The position numbers and the translations under genes are program-made. From assembly GCF_001540865.1 (NCBI RefSeq), contig NC_033636.1, forward strand, positions 7,428,758-7,492,757: a stretch of 64,000 bases of DNA. The letters are read 5' to 3'. Positions 59,766 to 64,000 of the stretch are shown here, in pieces. The notes beneath the pieces are model-generated. The model ran no database searches, was not told the origin of the DNA, and worked only from the letters and a program-made list of their open reading frames with translations. Numbering within the stretch: the first letter of the stretch is position 1; every line of letters starts with the position of its first letter. The stretch comes from Ananas comosus (Eukaryota; Streptophyta; Magnoliopsida; Poales; Bromeliaceae).

Positions 59766-60113
59766 TACCTTTGTTTGGTTGGGGTTAAGGGGTGGAATAA
59801 CCTCTTAACCCCCATATTATTCCCAAACACTTTCAAAAATGAATGGGGTTAGCTAACTCCACCTCAAATGGGCTATTTCGGATTAGCTAGCCACAACTAA
59901 CCCCACAAAACCCCAACCAAATACTATTTTCTATTCATAATAATCCACTATCCTTCTTATCCCACCTACTCCAACCAAACACTATTTTTCACTATTCTGA
60001 ACTAACTCCAACTCCCAACTAAACACAAAAATACTCTAACCCCACTTTAATCCTGAACTTAACCCTATCCCTGAAATAACTAGTTTTTTCTTAACCCCGA
60101 ATCAAACGGTAGC
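59766..60113. mobile_element. Small inverted-repeat element
   Basis: Left end CCTTTGTTTGGTTGGGGTTA and, reversed, right end CCGTTTGATTCGGGGTTA, with GGGGTTA/TAACCCC words throughout. The right end matches part of 1440-1705. Flanks TTA and TAG, so no clear duplication. Confidence 0.55.
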
Positions 60114-61204
60114 TTAACATTTTCACAATTAATTAGTTTTACTATAGACTATGTTATTGCAAAAAATTGTAGTAATTAAAAAATATTTTTTAATTTTTTT
60201 TCCTTCAACATTATATATATCTGTAAAAGAAACATTTCAACATCAATTAATGCAAGTAATAATAACAACAATAATAATCTTACTCATAATATGCCTACGG
60301 ATTTCTTTAAGAAAAAAATAAAAACAAAAGAGAAAGAACAGTTGACCGTACAAAGGTAACTACATTATTGTAGTGTTTGCACAGTGCATTGCAACTACAA
60401 AATTAAATTCATTTAACACTTAATAAATGCACTTTAATTTCCACAACGCATCCATCAAACAAATCCAAGTTTGGCACGTAAGCTCCCACCCTGTCGTATC
60501 CATAATCTCTACAACGGCGGAAATTATTGTCTAGACCCGGTCCACCATTTTAACTCCCGATGGGTGTTAGAAGCTGCTCGATCTTGCTGTAGAATGCAGT
60601 GCTGTTTGATTAAACATTATCATCGCAACGCCTTTGAGACTAATTTGTGTATATATATAGCTTCTACGCTAAGATCGAATCATACCCTAAATGTTTTTTT
60701 TTTTAGAAAAGCAGACGAGTCGTGTCATGCTCCATTTTGGATTGCAGACAAAATGCATTATTATGAACACGTTACGTACGTAGATCGCATTGGTTTGAAT
60801 AAGATATGATTTCTGTGATCCCACTGAAAAGTAAAGAAATGTATCTTTACCTATTTCGGCGTCAACAACTTTCGACCTTCGACCCACGACCGCTTGGCCA
60901 TGGCAGAGGCGGTATCTGCAGCCGGAAGTGTGCGTGGACCGGGTGCAGGCAATAATTGAAACTGTTGTGACAGCAAATTAATAAATGGGACCAAAGCACC
61001 GTGTAGGCCCAACAACAAATTATGTAAAAGCAGACCCAGCTCTAGGGTCTAGACAACAGCAAGGTACCATGCAATTTAATATATAATATTAGTTAGTACA
61101 AAGATTGGTTCCCCCCAACTTGTTTTCTGCTTCCATGGTACCCAATCTATCTTGTCCCTTTCCTACAGTTCTTCTACATTGTTGCTGGCACAACTAGTCA
61201 CTTT

Positions 61205-61211
<7 letters not shown>
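60114..61211. other. Intergenic stretch without a recognised gene
   Basis: The 112-codon plus ORF at 60471-60809 crosses poly-T and has no recognisable family. Nothing else supportable. Confidence 0.35.

Positions 61212-61250
<39 letters not shown>
61212..61250. repeat. (TA)n array 1 of three
   Basis: About 39 bp of TA repeats at the left edge of a chain of inverted-repeat elements. Confidence 0.9.
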
Positions 61251-61252
<2 letters not shown>

Positions 61253-61254
<2 letters not shown>

Positions 61255-61496
61255 TTGGATTAGGCTACTATTAGTAACAAAATTCTATTATTGCTACCAA
61301 TTTTTTAACCTTTGGATCAACTCTTTTTATTATTTCTAACCATTAGATTAAATGCTATAACCGAGTGGGGACCACTCAACCCTAGGGGATCACTCAACTG
61401 TAACCGATTAATATCATCCTGACCCTACAATTTTTCATCCAAGGGTTAAAAACTTGATAGCAAAAAGAGCGTTTTACTATTAATAGTATTTCAGCC

Positions 61497-61499
<3 letters not shown>
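61253..61499. mobile_element. Inverted-repeat element between (TA)n arrays
   Basis: About 247 bp, left GGATTAGGCTACTATTAGTA and, reversed, right AATTAGGCTGAAATACTATT, both continuing into a TTTTTAACCYTTGGAT block. The interior GTGGGGACCACTCAACCC is also found, diverged, at about 62348-62395. Confidence 0.7.
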
Positions 61500-61532
<33 letters not shown>

Positions 61533-61534
61533 AT

Positions 61535-62067
61535 GGCTACTATACTATTATTAGTATTGGAACCATCGTACTCATAAGTTGTTTTCGATGATGGAGCTTC
61601 CGGATCGACGATTCACTCCATTAAATATGATCTAGAGTATTTGAAACTTCTAGAAAATAAATTTCGTAAATTTTTGAAATCATAATAAAGTCCATCAAGT
61701 GGGCATAAAATGAACGATCAAAATCGAACGACATCCTAAAAAAGTATGATCGGATCCTTCAATTCAAGATCAGAGTTATTGATCTTTATCTATGTAGTGA
61801 ATAGAATTTTCTATCAAAAAATCAACAAATTCCGATTCTTTTACACCGTTAAACTAGAAAGTATCCCATACCGGCCGTTAAAAATTATCAAATTTGTGAC
61901 CTCTTGATCGTAAGGTAAATGATGTTGAAAAATTATAAAATTTGATTTCTAGAAGCTTTAAATACTGTAAATAATGTTTAACGGTGTGGATCGTCGATTC
62001 GGAAGCTCTATCATCGAAAACAACTTATGAGTACGAGGGCGATCGTACTCATAATAGTATAGTAGCC
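61535..62067. mobile_element. Long inverted-repeat element in (TA)n, copy 2
   Basis: 533 bp. Both ends read GGCTACTATACTATTATKAG inward. Arms of about 150 bp share ACTCATAAGTTGTTTTCGAT and TCTAGAAA blocks. (TA)n lies on both sides (about 61500-61529 and 62075-62106). Diverged relative of 34565-35164 (same outer end, TTAAAYWTGATCTAGAGTAT block), lacking the G runs. Confidence 0.75.
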
Positions 62068-62072
62068 GGACC

Positions 62073-62106
<34 letters not shown>

Positions 62107-62109
<3 letters not shown>

Positions 62110-62470
62110 TAGAGAGAGATTTGAGCTCTCGTACTTTTAAAATTAAGCACAAGAATAAATGTGTTTTTAATTTTTTAGCTGTTGGATTGGCTCAAGATCC
62201 GTACAGTATTAATAAAGAGAACTTAATAGGACATACCGGTAATAGTTCTGTATGAATTTCGAGACTATGACGGCTAACAATTTCTTTTTGGCTCTTAAAT
62301 CAACCCCTTTAATCATTTCTAACCTTTGGATTAATACTATTACCCTGTGGTGACCACTCAATAGTAGGGATACTACTCAACTTTAGTGGGGACCGCAATT
62401 ATCCCAACCGTATAATTCTTGATCTAATGGTCAAAAAGTCGGAAGCATCAAATTCTCTTTACTTTCGACA
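62107..62470. mobile_element. Composite element fragment after (TA)n array 3
   Basis: The left part (about 62107-62270) resembles the element at 35237-35522 (TTGAGCTCTCGTACTTTTAA; TTTTTTAGCTGTTGGATTGG). The right part (about 62275-62470) resembles the interior and end of 61253-61499. It looks like one element inserted next to or into another; exact ends not resolved. Confidence 0.45.
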
Positions 62471-62877
62471 GCACAGTAGCTCTGCATGCACGCACTCCAT
62501 TCCTAATTGGCACAGCTACTGCTTTTGTTTTTAGCAATAATCATATCAATTAAAGTGTTTGACAAATAAAAAATTTTAATTTCTGTATTTTAGGAGGGAC
62601 GGGAAAGGAGATTTTGATTCCCAAATGTAAAGCCTTATCATTATCTATTTTTCTTTCTTTTTTTTTTTCTAATACAAATTTTGTGTAATTAGATATGTTG
62701 GTGAATGGACTTTTATATTTTTGGCACATTTGATTAAAAATAAAAATAAATCTAAAATATAGTGTAAAGATTGATAAAATATAATAATACAATGCTGTCT
62801 TAAAAAATAGTTTAATATAGTAATAAAAATAAATATTAAAGTACAATATGGCGGAGTGTAATTAAGTCTTTAAAATC
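62471..62877. other. AT-rich spacer
   Basis: Nothing recognised. Confidence 0.4.
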
Positions 62878-63183
62878 AGGTAACTTGCAAGTTTGGTCCT
62901 CAAACTATGAGGCAGGTAATACTTTGGTCTTCAAACTTTAATTTACTATAATTTTTGGCTCAAAGTTTCAGAATTATTGCAATTGAGAATTATAACCGAA
63001 TTTATATGATTAAACACTGATATAAAAGTTTTATGATTGATGATACACTAATAATTAAAATAAAGTTGTGAAATGTAATTAAAATAATTTTAAAATATAA
63101 ATAAAAAATTATAATAAACTAAAATTTAAGAACTAAATTGTCATCGGGCTTGTAGGTTGGGAACCAAATGTGCAGTTTATTTG
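62878..63183. mobile_element. Inverted-repeat MITE
   Basis: About 306 bp, left CAAGTTTGGTCCTCAAACTA and, reversed, right ACATTTGGTTCCCAACCTAC, both continuing to a TTTAATTTAC/TTTAGTTTATTATAATTTTT block. A related but incomplete sequence is at about 41390-41715 in DUF599 gene 2 intron 2. Confidence 0.6.
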
Positions 63184-63187
63184 TGGG

Positions 63188-63685
63188 ATAACTATTTATA
63201 TACCTCTCAAAACTTCAGAAATATCTCATTTACTCTTTTTTTTTTTTTCTTTCCAAATATACTCCTTATATGTTCTTCCATTATTCAAAAATACCTTACA
63301 ATTACCACTTATTAAGTTAATATGGGTTAAATAACTGCCAGAATTTTTAAAAAAATTTAAATATCTCATTTTTCATTAATTTAATTAATGGTAAGAAATA
63401 TTGTTGATGATAGATTTGAAAAGATAAAATATCAAAATACTTCTTGTGCTCCTAATTTAAAAGACAAATAAAAAAAAGTCGGCGATAGTAGACGGGTATA
63501 TTTAAAAGGATAAAATAATAATTTTATAGAAATAATAGTTCTTACTAATAATTCATTAACAAAATTTAACTCTAGAAGAGTACATTTAAAATAGGTTGAA
63601 AAATAATTTTTTTTTTTTTAATATTAGTCTTGTAAAAAAGAAAATTAGAAAGTGAAAAATTTTTGAGTGATATATAATTAACTTT
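63188..63685. mobile_element. Inverted-repeat MITE, family C copy 2
   Basis: About 498 bp, same orientation as 58029-58517 (GGGATAACTATTTATATACC start; AATATTAGTCTTGTAA near the end). The reversed right end reads GAAAAGTTAATTATATATC, more decayed than in copy 1. It abuts the element at 62878-63183. Confidence 0.65.
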
Positions 63686-63810
63686 TCAATGATAAATATG
63701 CAAAAACTCGGCTCTGTCCCCGAGGCGAAGGAGCACATCCCGGAATCTCCTCGCTCTCGCCCCAGTAAAGTCCGAAGCAGAACTGCAGAAGCAGAGTCCA
63801 CAAAACAACA

Positions 63811-63853
<43 letters not shown>

Positions 63854-64000
63854 AGGAGAGAGAAAAAAAAAAGAAAGGGCAAAAAAAAGAGCCCGGAAAA
63901 GAAAAAGTCGTTTGGCAGAACGGCTCTACGTCTTGTCATCTGATTTCTCATTCAGTAAACAGGACAGACCAATCGCTTTTGTTAAAAAAATATGTGTACA
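63686..64000. other. GC-richer edge with GA/A-rich tract
   Basis: About 63700-63800 is GC-rich (CCCCGAGGCGAAGGAGCAC), then a (GA)n/A-rich run at 63815-63900. In this window GC-rich DNA plus GA/CT runs mark 5' ends of genes, so this may be the leader of a gene mostly outside the window. The 84-aa plus ORF (63689-63943) is mostly RERE/KKK low complexity and not called. Confidence 0.35.

Noticed and set aside
60471..60809. 112-aa plus-strand ORF
   Set aside because: It crosses a poly-T run, has no family resemblance and no flanking gene signals.

Overview
The window is plant nuclear DNA. It has AT-rich intergenic sequence, spliced genes with GT-AG introns, long (TA)n and (GA/CT)n microsatellites and a dense load of small DNA transposons. 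The gene set and very GC-rich exons in an AT-rich background suggest a monocot. Pineapple-like (Ananas) is only a guess.

Four protein genes can be modelled in full. (1) 3255-8783, plus strand: a three-exon NAC transcription factor of 297 aa from the SND2/NAC073 group. (2) 17744-10012, minus strand: a 14-exon guanylate-binding-protein-like large GTPase of about 1076 aa, best matched to plant GBPL3. It converges on the NAC gene, with about 1.2 kb between the stop codons. (3) and (4) 31913-34436 and 39057-42295, plus strand: a tandem pair of three-exon DUF599 membrane-protein genes (255 and 251 aa). They share exon phases, the lengths of exons 1 and 2, and recognisable promoter and intron sequence. 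All four genes carry a (GA/CT)n tract within about 300 bp upstream of the ATG.

The rest is mainly transposon territory. 20.0-27.7 kb looks like one minus-strand Helitron (5' TC end, 3' GC-rich stem plus CTAG, A/T insertion site). It carries a broken replication protein A (RPA1)-like gene and an intact 181-aa ORF of unknown function, and is interrupted by a 1.66-kb CACTA element with a perfect TCG target duplication. 28-31 kb holds small inverted-repeat elements. 34.5-35.5 kb holds two inverted-repeat elements set in (TA)n, the first with a long poly-G core. 42.3-46.1 kb is a nested duplication in which one segment is flipped. 48-58.9 kb is a run of MULE-like, Tourist-like and CACTA elements plus a TRIM retroelement, many with exact target duplications. 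61.2-62.5 kb is a chain of three elements separated by (TA)n arrays.

The DUF599 pair was duplicated before several insertions: a SINE sits in intron 1 of copy 1 with its empty site preserved in copy 2, while copy 2 carries a solo LTR and a MULE-like element. A single N at 40051, flanked by a 98-bp direct repeat and a 95-bp inverted repeat, looks like a faulty contig join. No rRNA, true tRNA, CRISPR or viral gene was recognised.
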